Assembly (NCBI RefSeq): GCF_039535115.1
Contig: NZ_BAAAWO010000001.1
Coordinates: 2,976,001 to 3,040,000, forward strand
Length of the DNA stretch: 64,000 nucleotides
Origin: Paeniglutamicibacter sulfureus
Lineage (GTDB): Bacteria; Actinomycetota; Actinomycetes; Actinomycetales; Micrococcaceae
Direction: 5' to 3'
Shown here: positions 1 to 9,336 of the stretch, one piece after another
Layout of the letters: every line of letters starts with the position of its first letter
How positions within the stretch are numbered: the stretch's first letter is position 1
Made by a program: the position numbers and the translations under genes
Notes under the pieces: generated by a model
The model's database searches: none
Seen by the model: the letters and a program-made list of their open reading frames with translations, nothing else
What the model was told of the DNA's origin: nothing

Positions 1-910
1 TTTCCGCTTCCAGGACCAACTGGACTTCGGTGCCCACCGCACGGCTGGCATCCAGGATTTCCTGCAACTGCCCGAGGTTCGGCTGCGGCCTGGCCAATTC
101 GCCGTCAAAGAGCGTGTTGGGGTCGCGCAGCATCCCCAGCACCTCGCGCAGCTCGCCCAGGGCCAGGTGGGAGTTTTCGCGGATGACGCCGGCCGTCTGC
201 CTCGTTTGCTCCGGCGTCAGGTCGCTGCGGAATTCCAACGCCCCGGAGTGCAGGGCGACCAACGAGAGCCGGTGTGCCAGGACGTCGTGCATTTCGCGCG
301 CTATGCGGGTGCGCTCGTCGGCCTTGGCCGCGTGGAGCTGTGCCTCCCGTTCGCGCTCGGCACTGTGCACTTGCCGGCGCAGGGAAACGGCGAGCTGCCG
401 CCGACCCCCGACGTACATCCCCAAAAGCACCATCAACCCGACCATGACCAATGCCACGATGCCCACTTGCCACCAAGTGGTCGTGTCGTCTTCCGCCACC
501 AGCTCGGCACCCACCAGGTACTCCCCCAGCGGCACGGCGGCCAGGAACATCGCCGAAATGCCCGCGATCTCCCAGGGCCTCCTCCGGGTGGCCAGGGAAA
601 TCACGCCCAGCACAGCGAACCCTGCGCCGATGGAGGACGGAATCGACAGCAGCACCAGGGCCGCCGAGATGGGCACCGGGTAGCGATGGCGGAAGGGATA
701 GAGCAGCAGGGCGGCCAGCCCGCACAGCATGTCCAGGCCCACCAGCAGGCCCACCGCGTCCATGTCCGCCTCGGAGTCCGGCGAATACGATTCGTAGACA
801 AAGGAAAAGAAGACGAATCCGAGCACGAGGCCCAGACCCACGCGCCAGGCCTGGGACAGGAACCGGCGCAGTCGGGTGCGCGGGGCGGTCGGTTCGAGTT
901 CCGTGGTCAT
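1..910 (-). CDS. Sensor histidine kinase, NarL/DesK type (3' end cut by the window)
   Basis: The frame is open from an ATG at 908-910 to the left edge, so the ATPase domain lies outside the window. The N-terminus has four or five hydrophobic segments, for example around VGLGLVLGFVFFSFVY and WWQVGIVALVMVGLMVLLG. A HisKA_3 dimerisation and phosphoacceptor helix follows (RTRIAREMHDVLAHRLSL), placing the phosphorylated His near residue 208. Kinases of this family autophosphorylate and pass phosphate to a NarL/LuxR response regulator. The cognate regulator would be expected just beyond the left edge. It faces away from the CPBP protease gene, so the two share an intergenic promoter region. The signal sensed is unknown. 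Confidence 0.85.
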   Translation of the reverse strand, partial: MTTELEPTAPRTRLRRFLSQAWRVGLGLVLGFVFFSFVYESYSPDSEADMDAVGLLVGLDMLCGLAALLLYPFRHRYPVPISAALVLLSIPSSIGAGFAVLGVISLATRRRPWEIAGISAMFLAAVPLGEYLVGAELVAEDDTTTWWQVGIVALVMVGLMVLLGMYVGGRRQLAVSLRRQVHSAEREREAQLHAAKADERTRIAREMHDVLAHRLSLVALHSGALEFRSDLTPEQTRQTAGVIRENSHLALGELREVLGMLRDPNTLFDGELARPQPNLGQLQEILDASRAVGTEVQLVLEAE

Positions 911-1043
911 GGGCTTAACGTTACCGGCGGGGCCCGTGGCCCGGTATCGACCGAAAGGACCACGTGGGACCGTCTTCCTGGCCGCGGAAAGATCGTCCCA
1001 ATTGGCGAGGCGCCACGGGCCCCTGGTGATACAGAATGGTGAC

Positions 1044-2108
1044 ATGAACACGATCCCGCCGCCGCAACTGCCCCCGGCACAGAACCCGCAGCCCGGCCAG
1101 CACCCAGCCCAATGGGTTCCGGTGCCCCCGGCGCCCCCGGTCCCGGCCGAACCGCTGCCATTCCACCGGCTGGCCCGCACCTACTCCGCCTACCGCTGGT
1201 GGAAGACGCCGCTAGTGGGGCTCATTGCCCTGGGCCTGTACCTGGGCCTACTGCTGCTGGCTGCGATCGTCTTTGTCTTCGTCGCCATCGGAAACCCGGA
1301 ACTGGAGAGTGCCGCCGACGAAGTCATGATCTCCATCGATTCGATCGACATGTCCGACCCGTTCGTTTTTGTCATCTCCATGGTCTCCCTGATCCTGATG
1401 CTGCCGGTGATCCTGCTGGCAACCCGGATGATGAATGTCCAGAAGGTCGGATCGCTGACCTCGGTGGCCGGACGCATGCGCTGGGGCTGGCTGGGGCTGT
1501 GCGCGTTGGTTGCCCTCGGCGTGCTGGGGCTAAGCTTCGGCATCACCTTCGTCGTGGACGCCTTGTCCGGGCTCGGCTTCAGCCCGGATTTCAACGCCCC
1601 GGACATGTGGCTCTTGCTCGGGCTGACCATCCTGCTCGTGCCGTTCCAGGCCACCGCCGAGGAGTATGTGTTCCGCGGGTACCTGATGCAGCTGGTGGGC
1701 GGCTGGCTGCGCCATCCAGCCTTCGCAATCCTGTTGCCCATTCCCCTCTTCATGATGGGACATGCCTACGACATCTACGGTCAGCTGGATGTGGGTTTCT
1801 TCGCTCTGGCCGCAGGTTGGCTCACGTGGCGCACCGGCGGGCTGGAGGCGGCCATTGCCCTGCACGTGGTCAACAACTCCGCCATCTTCTCCCTGGGCGC
1901 CATCGGCCTGGTCGATGTCAGCGTCACCGAAAGCAACCTGCCCAGCCTCATCGCATCGATGGCCACCACGACGGTCTTCGTCCTGGTCATCGTCTGGCTG
2001 GCGAACAGGCGCAAGATCCAGCGGCTCAGCGTCCCGCCCGCGGCGGCACCGGCGATCGCCCCACCGGGTTATTGGGTGCAGCCCGGGGACGCACCGCGCC
2101 AGCCCTGA
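1044..2108 (+). CDS. CPBP family intramembrane glutamic endopeptidase
   Basis: A 354-residue integral membrane protein with a proline-rich cytoplasmic N-terminus (about 45 residues) followed by about eight hydrophobic segments. The CPBP/Abi signature is visible: the EEYVFRGYLMQ motif (EExxxR) near residue 205, a conserved His in the FMMGHAYD segment, and HVVNN near residue 275. The family includes Rce1-type CAAX proteases and bacterial bacteriocin-immunity or regulatory proteases; the substrate here is unknown. The ATG at 1044 is chosen because upstream in-frame codons run through a non-conserved stretch that overlaps the promoter of the divergent kinase. Confidence 0.88.
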   Translation: MNTIPPPQLPPAQNPQPGQHPAQWVPVPPAPPVPAEPLPFHRLARTYSAYRWWKTPLVGLIALGLYLGLLLLAAIVFVFVAIGNPELESAADEVMISIDSIDMSDPFVFVISMVSLILMLPVILLATRMMNVQKVGSLTSVAGRMRWGWLGLCALVALGVLGLSFGITFVVDALSGLGFSPDFNAPDMWLLLGLTILLVPFQATAEEYVFRGYLMQLVGGWLRHPAFAILLPIPLFMMGHAYDIYGQLDVGFFALAAGWLTWRTGGLEAAIALHVVNNSAIFSLGAIGLVDVSVTESNLPSLIASMATTTVFVLVIVWLANRRKIQRLSVPPAAAPAIAPPGYWVQPGDAPRQP

Positions 2109-2176
2109 GCCGGGTTGCCGGGTTCGGCGGCGCATCCCGGTGTAGGTTTGGGCAAACATCGTTGAAAGGGTTCACC

Positions 2177-2821
2177 GTGAAGGCAACCGGCCGCAGCGCC
2201 CGCAGGACCTCGATGGCGATCCTGCCGCTGGCAGCAACGATGCTGCTGCTGGCCGGATGCGTTCCGTTGGACGGACCGGCGCCAACCCCCTCGGCGTCCG
2301 CATCGCCCTCGGCACCGGCCAAGAGAGCCGGAGGCGACCCGAACAATTGGGCGAGCTGCGAGTATCCGGTCATTACCTCGGGTCCACCTCGCGAGGAGGA
2401 CTGGAGAATCATCGGAGCCATGGAACTGGACACGACCTCGGGTGGGAAGAAAACCACGCAATACCTCAGCGAGAGCTATGAAGCGACGATCAGTTGGGAC
2501 GGGGCCGGCCCTTCCACCGGTAGGTTCACCGAGGATATCGGCGACACCATCGGCTACCCCACGCTGGGCGGCATTGAAGGGCTGGACGGCGTTGTGGAGT
2601 TGCTTGAGTCCATCGAGGAACCAACCAAGACACTGGGCTACCAGGCCGTAAGACAAGTCTCCGTGCCGATCACCCTGGAGTGCGGAAACCTCTCCGACCA
2701 GGGAAGGGTCAACAGCTGGAAAGACAAGGAGCGGGGAGTCTTCGATTGCTCGGAGAACGAGGGCGAGATCGTCGATTCCCCCATTCCCATGGCCCGGGAT
2801 AAATACTGCCCCGAAAGCTGA
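2177..2821 (+). CDS. Putative secreted lipoprotein of unknown function
   Basis: A 214-residue protein starting at a GTG with a purine-rich GAAAGGG about 7 bases upstream. The N-terminus is a lipoprotein signal: basic KATGRSARRTS, a hydrophobic core, then the lipobox LLAGC, followed by a Pro/Ser/Ala-rich linker. The mature domain has four cysteines after the lipid Cys (around CEYP, ECGN, FDCS and YCPES), compatible with disulfides outside the cell. I do not recognise the domain. It lies 68 bases after the CPBP protease gene and is followed by another lipoprotein gene on the same strand. Confidence 0.7.
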   Translation: MKATGRSARRTSMAILPLAATMLLLAGCVPLDGPAPTPSASASPSAPAKRAGGDPNNWASCEYPVITSGPPREEDWRIIGAMELDTTSGGKKTTQYLSESYEATISWDGAGPSTGRFTEDIGDTIGYPTLGGIEGLDGVVELLESIEEPTKTLGYQAVRQVSVPITLECGNLSDQGRVNSWKDKERGVFDCSENEGEIVDSPIPMARDKYCPES

Positions 2822-2948
2822 TCCCAGGCCCGCGCGCCGACGCCCCTGCCGACGCCAAGACGCTGCGCGTACGCTGGGGAGCGACAGTCGTTTTGAAGGA
2901 GGGCGCCGCCAAGGCGGCGTACCTGGTTCGGCCAGAAAGGGACCAAAC

Positions 2949-3689
2949 ATGGAGCATGCTCCGCGGCGATGGCGCCAAGCCCCCGTTCCTCTGCTGCTGG
3001 CACTGACGGGGGCGTTGGTCCTTGCCGGCTGCCAAGGCACCGGGTCCACGACCTCCACCCCGGACTCCTCGTCGGTGTCGGCCTCGACCTCCGTGCGCAG
3101 CGTGGTGATCATCGGCGATTCGCTGAGCACCGGTTTTGGCACCAGCGCCGAGAACGCCTGGCCGAACCTCATCGCCATGGCGCCCGGGGACGACTCGATG
3201 CAGCTGAATCTGCTCAACGCTGCGCAAAACGGCAGCGGCTATCTCAACGTCGGCGTCACCGGCTCCACCTTCGCCCTTCAGGTGGAACAGGCTCTGACAC
3301 CGGACGCCGACCTGGTGGTGTTCTTCGGCTCAATAAACGATCTTCACCAAGACCCCACGGAGCTGGCGGCTGCCGTGGGCCGAACGTACGCGGCGGCCAG
3401 GGAGAGGGCGCCGCGCTCCGCATTCCTGGTGGTTGGGCCACCGGCGTACAGCACCCGGCCGGAGGCAAGGTTCCTGGCGCTGCGGGACGCGGTCAAACAA
3501 GAGGCGCAAGCCGCCGGGGCAATGTACGTCGATCCCATCGAACGGGGCTGGGTCGTCGCTGATGCCGAGCGATTCGTGGGCCCGGACGGACTGCATCCCT
3601 CGGTGGAGGGGCACCGCCACCTGCGGGAAAAGATGGAGGCGCTCATTCTCGGGGCGCTCAAGGGGCAGCCCGACGTCGCGGCCCGGTAG
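2949..3689 (+). CDS. SGNH/GDSL-type esterase lipoprotein
   Basis: A 246-residue exported protein. The signal ends in the lipobox VLAGC, followed by a Ser/Thr-rich linker. The SGNH hydrolase blocks are all present: block I VVIIGDSLSTGFG with the catalytic Ser, block III FFGSINDL (G-x-N-D), and block V DGLHPSVEGH with the catalytic Asp and His. Family members hydrolyse esters of lipids, polysaccharides or acylated glycans; the substrate here cannot be told. It is probably anchored on the outer face of the membrane. It ends 12 bases from the 3' end of the convergent response regulator gene. Confidence 0.85.
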   Translation: MEHAPRRWRQAPVPLLLALTGALVLAGCQGTGSTTSTPDSSSVSASTSVRSVVIIGDSLSTGFGTSAENAWPNLIAMAPGDDSMQLNLLNAAQNGSGYLNVGVTGSTFALQVEQALTPDADLVVFFGSINDLHQDPTELAAAVGRTYAAARERAPRSAFLVVGPPAYSTRPEARFLALRDAVKQEAQAAGAMYVDPIERGWVVADAERFVGPDGLHPSVEGHRHLREKMEALILGALKGQPDVAAR

Positions 3690-3701
3690 CCGGCCCACGA
3701 T

Positions 3702-4337
3702 TCAGCGAATGACCCTGTTCGCCCGGGCCCTGTCGATGGCGGCGGTGCGGTTGTCCACCCCGAGCTTGTCGTAGATGTGGATCAGGTGCGTCTTGACCGT
3801 GGACTGGGAGATGAACAGTTCCGCGGCGATCTCCTTGTTGCTCCGCCCGCGGGCCAGCAGCTGCAGCAACTCGAGCTCGCGCGGACTCAGGTCGGTGGAG
3901 TTGGCACGGGCCTCGGGGGTCACCCTGGCGGCAAGGTCCGCCGAGAGCACCTGCTCCCCCATTGCGGCGGCCTCGACCGCCGCGAGCACCTCGGGCAGCG
4001 GGGCGTCCTTCAGCAGGTAGCCTGCCGCCCCGGCATCCAGCGCCGCCCGGATGTCGGCGTCCGAGTCGTAGGTGGTCAGGATCAGCACCGGCGGGCCGTT
4101 CTCGGCACGGATCTTCTTTGTGGCGGTGACACCGTCCATGCCGTCCATCTGCAGGTCCATGAGCACCACATCCACGCGCTGGCCCAAGGTCTTCAACCGC
4201 TCCAGCTGCGCCAGGGCCGCGGCCCCGTCGGAGGCCTCTGCCAGCACCGAGAGCCCGCCCTGTTCGGTGAGCACCGCGCGAAGGCCCGCCCGCACCACCG
4301 GGTGGTCATCGACCAGCATGATCTTCAGATTAGGCAT
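3702..4337 (-). CDS. NarL/LuxR-family response regulator
   Basis: A 211-residue regulator. The receiver domain (about residues 3-120) has the acidic pair DD at 10-11, the phosphoacceptor Asp61 in VVLMDLQMDG, Thr in LTTYDS and Lys110 in YLLKDAP. The C-terminal LuxR helix-turn-helix begins near residue 145 (LSPRELELLQLLARGRSNKEIA; SQSTVKTHLIHIYDKLGV). The start codon overlaps the stop of the upstream kinase gene by 8 bases, showing translational coupling. It should bind promoters when phosphorylated by that kinase; targets are not evident here. The annotated start was placed at MPNLKIML because upstream codons are the kinase gene read in another frame. Confidence 0.93.
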   Translation of the reverse strand: MPNLKIMLVDDHPVVRAGLRAVLTEQGGLSVLAEASDGAAALAQLERLKTLGQRVDVVLMDLQMDGMDGVTATKKIRAENGPPVLILTTYDSDADIRAALDAGAAGYLLKDAPLPEVLAAVEAAAMGEQVLSADLAARVTPEARANSTDLSPRELELLQLLARGRSNKEIAAELFISQSTVKTHLIHIYDKLGVDNRTAAIDRARANRVIR

Positions 4338-5637
4338 CGTCCTGGCTTCCTTCCGTGGTGAAGGGGATGCGAACGCCCAGCACCGTTCCCTCCCCGGGGG
4401 TTGATTCGATCTCCAGGGAACCCCCCAGTAGTCCCAGGCGCTCGCGCAGCCCGGCCAGCCCATAGCCGGTGCCGTCGGCACGCGGCTCAAGAGGAAGTTG
4501 TGCGAGGTGCATGCCGTCCCCGTCGTCAAACACATCAAGGGTCACGGCATCCGGCAGGTACCCCAGGCTGAGGACAGCGCGTTTGGCGTGCGCGTGGGCA
4601 GCGACGTTGGCCAGCCCGGACTGGGCGGCGCGGATAAGTGCCGCGGAAACCTCGGCGGGAAGCGCGGTGGCCGGGCCGTCCTGCCGAAAGGTGATCTCGA
4701 AACCGCGGCCGGCTGCCGCCGCGGTGCGTTCGGTGGCGACACAGAGTCGGCGCAACTTTCCGACCAGGGAATGGGCTCCGTCGCCGGCCGTGGATAGGTC
4801 GGCCACGAAATCGCGGGCCTCGGCGAGGTTTTCGGCGGCGGTGGCGCCGATGGTTTCGAGGCGTTCGGCCGCAGCCCGGGTGTCCCCCGCCGCCAGGGCT
4901 GCCGTGGCGGATCGGGAAACCAGCACGATGCTGGAGAGCCCCTGGGCCAGGGTGTCGTGGATTTCGCGGGCCAACCGGGTGCGTTCGCCCAAGGTCCCCG
5001 CGCGGTGCTGTTCCTCGGCGAGCGCCGCCCGGGTGGCCCGCAATTCGTCCAGGGCAAGGCGCTGGTTAACGCCCTCGGTGTACAACGCCCGATAGGCCAT
5101 GCCCATGATGACCGCGAAGATCGCCCCGACCATCGGTCCCAGGATCTGGGGAAGGGCGAGGGACCCGGAGTGGAACCATCCGGCCGCAACGACCGAGGCG
5201 GTCAGCAGCGCCACGGCGATCAGGGAATGGCGTTGGCCCAGGATGTGCAGGTGCAGGAAGAAGAGTGGGAACGCCAGCCAGGAATAGTCCGCGTGCAGGT
5301 AGAGCAGCACGAGCCACAACAGCACAACCCCTGCAAGCCACCAATTGGCCCAGCGCACGGTATTTGGCGCCCGTCCGGCGGAATGGCGCTTTTCCGCGAT
5401 GGTTCCGGCCAGATACAGCGCTGCCAACAGACCGGTGAGGGCGATGGCCGTGATCAGCCGGAGCATCGTCGTTTCGGAAAGCAGCGCGCGCACCAGCCCG
5501 ACGCCCAGCAACACGGCGAAGCCGACGTGCAGCCCCACGCGCAGAACGCGCAGCACCATCTCGCCGGCCGAGGCGGTAGGGGCATCTGCGAGGCTCGGCT
5601 CGGCCCCGAGGCTGGGTTGCGGGGCAGGATCTGTCAC
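4330..5637 (-). CDS. Sensor histidine kinase, NarL/DesK type
   Basis: A 435-residue membrane kinase. About six hydrophobic segments lie in residues 30-190. The HisKA_3 helix follows with His227 in RLAREIHDTLAQGLSS. The HATPase domain shows an N-box around NVAAHAHA, a G1 box in DVFDDGDGM and a G2 box in GTGYGLAGLRERL. It is the upstream gene of a two-gene operon with the response regulator at 3702-4337, overlapping it by 8 bases. It resembles actinobacterial MacS-like kinases, but the stimulus is unknown. Confidence 0.92.
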   Translation of the reverse strand: MTDPAPQPSLGAEPSLADAPTASAGEMVLRVLRVGLHVGFAVLLGVGLVRALLSETTMLRLITAIALTGLLAALYLAGTIAEKRHSAGRAPNTVRWANWWLAGVVLLWLVLLYLHADYSWLAFPLFFLHLHILGQRHSLIAVALLTASVVAAGWFHSGSLALPQILGPMVGAIFAVIMGMAYRALYTEGVNQRLALDELRATRAALAEEQHRAGTLGERTRLAREIHDTLAQGLSSIVLVSRSATAALAAGDTRAAAERLETIGATAAENLAEARDFVADLSTAGDGAHSLVGKLRRLCVATERTAAAAGRGFEITFRQDGPATALPAEVSAALIRAAQSGLANVAAHAHAKRAVLSLGYLPDAVTLDVFDDGDGMHLAQLPLEPRADGTGYGLAGLRERLGLLGGSLEIESTPGEGTVLGVRIPFTTEGSQDDA

Positions 5638-5763
5638 AACACCCAGCGTAGCCGCGCACCTTCACGGACCGGCTCCACCAAATGGTTGATCCCACGCTTC
5701 GTCTTGCTCGGGAAATGGCCCGAGCTCCCCCGGTTCATGGCGGAATCTAGTGAAGTCCAAGGA

Positions 5764-5792
5764 TGTATAAGGGAGTATAGGTTTTTTCCTAT
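5764..5792 (-). promoter_or_regulatory. AT-rich promoter-like stretch with palindrome upstream of the two-component operon
   Basis: In a GC-rich background the 180-base gap at 5638-5818 contains a short AT-rich island. On the minus strand it gives two overlapping -10-like hexamers, TATACT (5774-5779) and TATACA (5764-5769). They sit beside a palindrome ATAGG-N6-CCTAT at 5777-5792. It lies about 125 bases upstream of the kinase start. A promoter with an operator is a reasonable reading, but no -35 element is clear and this is inference. Confidence 0.35.
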
Positions 5793-5818
5793 TCTTTTTA
5801 CCCGCGGATTCCCGCTGC

Positions 5819-7231
5819 CTACCTGTGGATCCCGAACTCGTGGTCAAGGGCGCTCAGCGCCGCAAGGTGGCCGCTCATTCCGTGCACCGACGGACCCGGC
5901 GGGGTTGAACTGGAAGCCAGATAGATCCCCTTGGCCCGGGTCCGCCACGGATCGGTGGACAGCGTGGGGCGGACCAGCATGCCGCGCATGTCGGTCGCCC
6001 CGCCCGAGAGGTCCCCGCCGACCAGGTTGGGGTTCTGAGACGCCAGTCCCGGCGCGGTAACCGCCTGGCTGTATTCGATGGTGTCGGTGAAGCCCGGGGC
6101 CACGGCCTCCAGTTGGCGGTCCATTACGGCGGTGAGGTCCGCGGGGTTTCCGTTGGGCACGTGGCAATAGGCCCAGAGCACGTGCTTGCCCTCCGGCGCC
6201 CGGCTTGCATCGAAGCGGCTGGGCTGGGAAACGATCGCGTAGGGCGCGCTCGAAACATCGGTGCGCACCCGGCGCTCCTCCCTCCCAATCTGCGCGGCGG
6301 TGCCACCCAGATGGATAGTGCCGGCATTGGCAAGCTCGGTGTTGCGCCACGGCACGGGTGCGTTGAGGACATAGTGGATGAGGCAGGACCCCGGAGCCCG
6401 GCGCGTGCCGGTGAGGATGTTCTTATATTTCTGCGGCAGCACCCGCCCGGCAATGGAGGCCAGTGCCTCCGGGGAGGTGTCGAAGAGGACTGTCTTTTCG
6501 GGGATCTGGGCCAGGTCGGTGACCTCGGTGTCCAGCTCGATGCTCCCCCCGGCCTCAACGAACATGCCGGCCAACGCATCGGCGATCGCCTGCGAGCCAC
6601 CGATGGGGATCGGCCACCCCCCGGAGTGCGCAGCGGCAGCGAGGAAGAGACCGGCACCTGCGGTGGCGGGCCCGCGGCCGCCGCCGGCGGTGTGGGCTGC
6701 GCACCCGGCAATCATCGCAGCGGCGAGTTCGCCGGTGCCCAGGCCCGGGACCATGAGTTGGGCCGCGCGCAGCCCGAAGACCGTGAGTGCACCGAGTTGC
6801 CGCGGGAGGCGCAGCAGCGGATGCAGCAACAGGTCGGAGGTTGTTGCCATGCGCTCAACGACGGGCCCAAGGATTCTGCGGTAGCCGTTGCCGTCCGCGC
6901 CCAGCGCCTGAACGGTCCGTTCCAGGTCCCGCCAGGCAATTCCGGTCCGGCCGTCGGGAAACGGGTGGGCGAAGGAGATCTCCGGAACCACGAAGTCGAC
7001 GCGGTCCCGCAGGCCGATCTCCGCAAAGAACGGGGAGAGCAGCGCCATCGGGTGCACCGCCGAGCCCAGGTCGTGGATTGCCCCGGGGTACCCCAGCCCC
7101 CTGGTGCGCGCGGCACCTCCCACGGTGTCGTTGCGCTCAAGGAGCCGCACCGAAAGCCCCGCCCTGGCCATCGTCAGGGCTGCGGCCAGCCCGTTGGGCC
7201 CGGCCCCGATCACCGCAACGTCATGCGCCAT
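5819..7231 (-). CDS. CrtI-like FAD-dependent oxidoreductase (phytoene dehydrogenase/PYROXD2 family)
   Basis: A 470-residue flavoprotein. The Rossmann FAD-binding motif is at the N-terminus (VAVIGAGPNGLAAALTMARA, residues 5-24), followed by the ERNDTVGGAART segment typical of carotenoid desaturase-like amine oxidases. The C-terminal FAD contact is in KGIYLASSSTPPGPSVHGM. Similar proteins act on hydrophobic polyenes or have unknown substrates; no carotenoid genes are nearby, so a desaturase role is not supported. The start at 7231 overlaps the end of the upstream glycosyltransferase gene by 11 bases, so the two are probably co-transcribed. Confidence 0.85.
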   Translation of the reverse strand: MAHDVAVIGAGPNGLAAALTMARAGLSVRLLERNDTVGGAARTRGLGYPGAIHDLGSAVHPMALLSPFFAEIGLRDRVDFVVPEISFAHPFPDGRTGIAWRDLERTVQALGADGNGYRRILGPVVERMATTSDLLLHPLLRLPRQLGALTVFGLRAAQLMVPGLGTGELAAAMIAGCAAHTAGGGRGPATAGAGLFLAAAAHSGGWPIPIGGSQAIADALAGMFVEAGGSIELDTEVTDLAQIPEKTVLFDTSPEALASIAGRVLPQKYKNILTGTRRAPGSCLIHYVLNAPVPWRNTELANAGTIHLGGTAAQIGREERRVRTDVSSAPYAIVSQPSRFDASRAPEGKHVLWAYCHVPNGNPADLTAVMDRQLEAVAPGFTDTIEYSQAVTAPGLASQNPNLVGGDLSGGATDMRGMLVRPTLSTDPWRTRAKGIYLASSSTPPGPSVHGMSGHLAALSALDHEFGIHR

Positions 7232-8660
7232 GCTTTGCTCCCAGAACGAACCGGTCTTTCGCCCCGGCAAAGGCACCTGCCTGCGGATCGGACTGCCCCA
7301 CCCGGCGCACCGGGTCCAGCTCGGGGTCGTACATCGACTGGACCACCCGGTACATCAGGTACCCGGTGGCGATCATGTGCCCCAGCACGGCAAAGACGTA
7401 GAAGGAGGTGGGGAACGTGTTGGAGGCCTGGATGTCGGCGGTGGTGGCGTAGAGGTACATCCAGATCGCCCAGAAGTGCAGCACCTCGAAGAGTTGCCAG
7501 ATGAGGAAGTCCTTCCACTTCGGCCAGGCCAGTGCCGCCAGCGGGATCAGCCACACCACGAATTGCGGCGAGTAGACCTTGTTGAACATGATGAAGGAGG
7601 CGACGATGAGGAACACCAGCTGGCTCAGCCGCGGGGCCACCGGGGCGTTGAGGCCGAGATAGGCAATGAAGGCACAGCTGGCCACGAAGAGCCCCAGGGC
7701 CAGGGCATTGATGGTGGCGGCATCCAGCTCCGCCATCTGCGGCACGACGCCGGCGGTGACGTTGAAGATGTGCCAGAAGGAGGACAGCCCCGCCCCGCGG
7801 TCCTCGGTGAAGGTGAAGAAGTGCTTCCACGCGTCGAAGTTCACGAGGGCCATGGGCAGATTCACCGCCAACCAGGCCAGGGCCGCCCCGGCCAGCGAGA
7901 CGATGAGCGGCTTGTACCTGCCCGTGCGGATGGCCAGCACGATCACGGCGCCGAAGAAGAGCAGCGGGAAGACCTTGATCGCGGTCCCCACACCGATGAG
8001 CACCCCGGCCAGGAAAGTGTTTTGCCGCGAGAAGGCCAGCATCGCCAGTGCCAGGCACGCCACGGCCCACATGTCCCAGTTGATCGAAGCGGCAAGGATC
8101 ATCCCCGGGGCCAGTGCCACCATGGCGGCGTCCCAGGGGCGGCGCCCGGCGGTCCGTGCGGTGGCCACGACGACGACGAGCCACAGGCCCGCCACCAGGA
8201 AGAGGTTTAGGTCGAAGAAGGCCAGCGACCTGTCGAATTCACCGGCCGGCACCAAGGCAGCGGTGAGCGAGGCGATGACTGACATCAACACGGGATATTC
8301 GAACTCGGCGCCGGCGGCGAAGGGGGCGAACGCGTTCTCGGCAAAGCCGCGGGCGTGGAAGAGTGCCGTCCAGTCCGAATAGCAGGCCCACGCATAGGGG
8401 TTGGTGCCGCCCCAGCCATTGAGCCTGCAGGCATTCTTCGCCAGAACCGCCAGCAACGCACCGATCACCGTGAGGATGACCAGCACGCGTTCGACGGTGA
8501 AGAACCCGGGGGCGATGCGCCCCGGGCTGGAGTGCCTGCCCAATGGCCCGCCGATGACCTCGGTGAACTTGCGCAGGAAGGCGTCGCTGCGGCTCGGCAC
8601 GGTGATGCGCATCGGTGCGAGCCGTGGCTTCGTCGGGCCCGGGGCGGGTGGTTGGCTCAT
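7221..8660 (-). CDS. GT87-type polyprenol-phosphate-dependent membrane glycosyltransferase (DUF2029)
   Basis: A 479-residue protein with roughly ten to twelve hydrophobic segments after an 80-residue cytoplasmic N-terminus. The conserved early region (ACRLNGWGG...YAWACYSDWTALFHARGF) and repeated aromatic transmembrane segments fit the DUF2029/GT87 mannosyltransferase-like family of actinobacteria. Such enzymes add sugars from polyprenyl-phosphate donors to lipoglycans or arabinogalactan on the outer membrane face. The start at MSQPPAPG is preferred because upstream codons are low-complexity and overlap the promoter. It overlaps the downstream flavoprotein gene by 11 bases; the acceptor is unknown. 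Confidence 0.82.
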   Translation of the reverse strand: MSQPPAPGPTKPRLAPMRITVPSRSDAFLRKFTEVIGGPLGRHSSPGRIAPGFFTVERVLVILTVIGALLAVLAKNACRLNGWGGTNPYAWACYSDWTALFHARGFAENAFAPFAAGAEFEYPVLMSVIASLTAALVPAGEFDRSLAFFDLNLFLVAGLWLVVVVATARTAGRRPWDAAMVALAPGMILAASINWDMWAVACLALAMLAFSRQNTFLAGVLIGVGTAIKVFPLLFFGAVIVLAIRTGRYKPLIVSLAGAALAWLAVNLPMALVNFDAWKHFFTFTEDRGAGLSSFWHIFNVTAGVVPQMAELDAATINALALGLFVASCAFIAYLGLNAPVAPRLSQLVFLIVASFIMFNKVYSPQFVVWLIPLAALAWPKWKDFLIWQLFEVLHFWAIWMYLYATTADIQASNTFPTSFYVFAVLGHMIATGYLMYRVVQSMYDPELDPVRRVGQSDPQAGAFAGAKDRFVLGAKHGA

Positions 8661-8737
8661 GGCTTTTAGCCTAGTGCCCGGCGCCGGGAGGTGCGTGATG
8701 CGCGGTGGCGCACGGTGTTTTGCCCTTCCGGAGTGCC

Positions 8738-9187
8738 CTACTCGGCGCGGCCGGGGAATTGCGCGGCGAGCCGCTCGAGCGTCCGTTCCATGTTCGGCCC
8801 GGTTCTCCGGGTGAAGCCCAGGAGCCGAAGCATCCACTGGTGCCGCAGCCGGCTGGCGTCCCAGGTTTCGCTGACCAGTGTCCCGGACCCTTGGGGTTCG
8901 AGTTCGTAGCGCCAGCGGTGTCCGCTGAAATGCCTCCACGCGATCGTCCGGTCCTGCTCGAATTCGACCACTGTGTTGCTGATGCGATAGGGAACGCCCA
9001 GACGCATCTGCATGCCGAATTCGCTGCCCAGGGTCAGTCGCTGTGACCGGCTGCTGGAGGCCCGCACCGTTCCGGAGCCGTCGATGACAGGGTGCATTTC
9101 GGGATTCGTGAGCAGCTCGAAGACCTCGTGCGGTGCAGCAGCGGGGATGAAGCGCCGGCGGGTCTGCAGGTAGCGGGAGTGACTCAT
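8738..9187 (-). CDS. SRPBCC-family (START-like) protein
   Basis: A 149-residue protein starting MSHSRYLQTRRRFIPAAAPHE. The pattern of an N-terminal strand with a bulky aromatic, a helix with VFELLTNPEMHPVIDGS, central strands ending RHFSGHRWRYELEP, and a long C-terminal helix is typical of polyketide cyclase/dehydrase-type SRPBCC folds. These bind hydrophobic ligands or catalyse cyclisations and dehydrations; no specific role can be assigned. It lies 77 bases upstream of the GT87 gene on the same strand. Confidence 0.8.
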   Translation of the reverse strand: MSHSRYLQTRRRFIPAAAPHEVFELLTNPEMHPVIDGSGTVRASSSRSQRLTLGSEFGMQMRLGVPYRISNTVVEFEQDRTIAWRHFSGHRWRYELEPQGSGTLVSETWDASRLRHQWMLRLLGFTRRTGPNMERTLERLAAQFPGRAE

Positions 9188-9336
9188 CAGCCCATCCTAT
9201 GCACTGCCCGCACCGCGCAGCGGCACATCGGGCCAGGACGAGAGGGCGGGGTCCGGGTTTTGGTGGAATTCCGGTCTATGCCGGAGGTTTCCGGTGTGCC
9301 ATTCTGGGTTGACCGGCACCACCAGGGAGAATTCCG

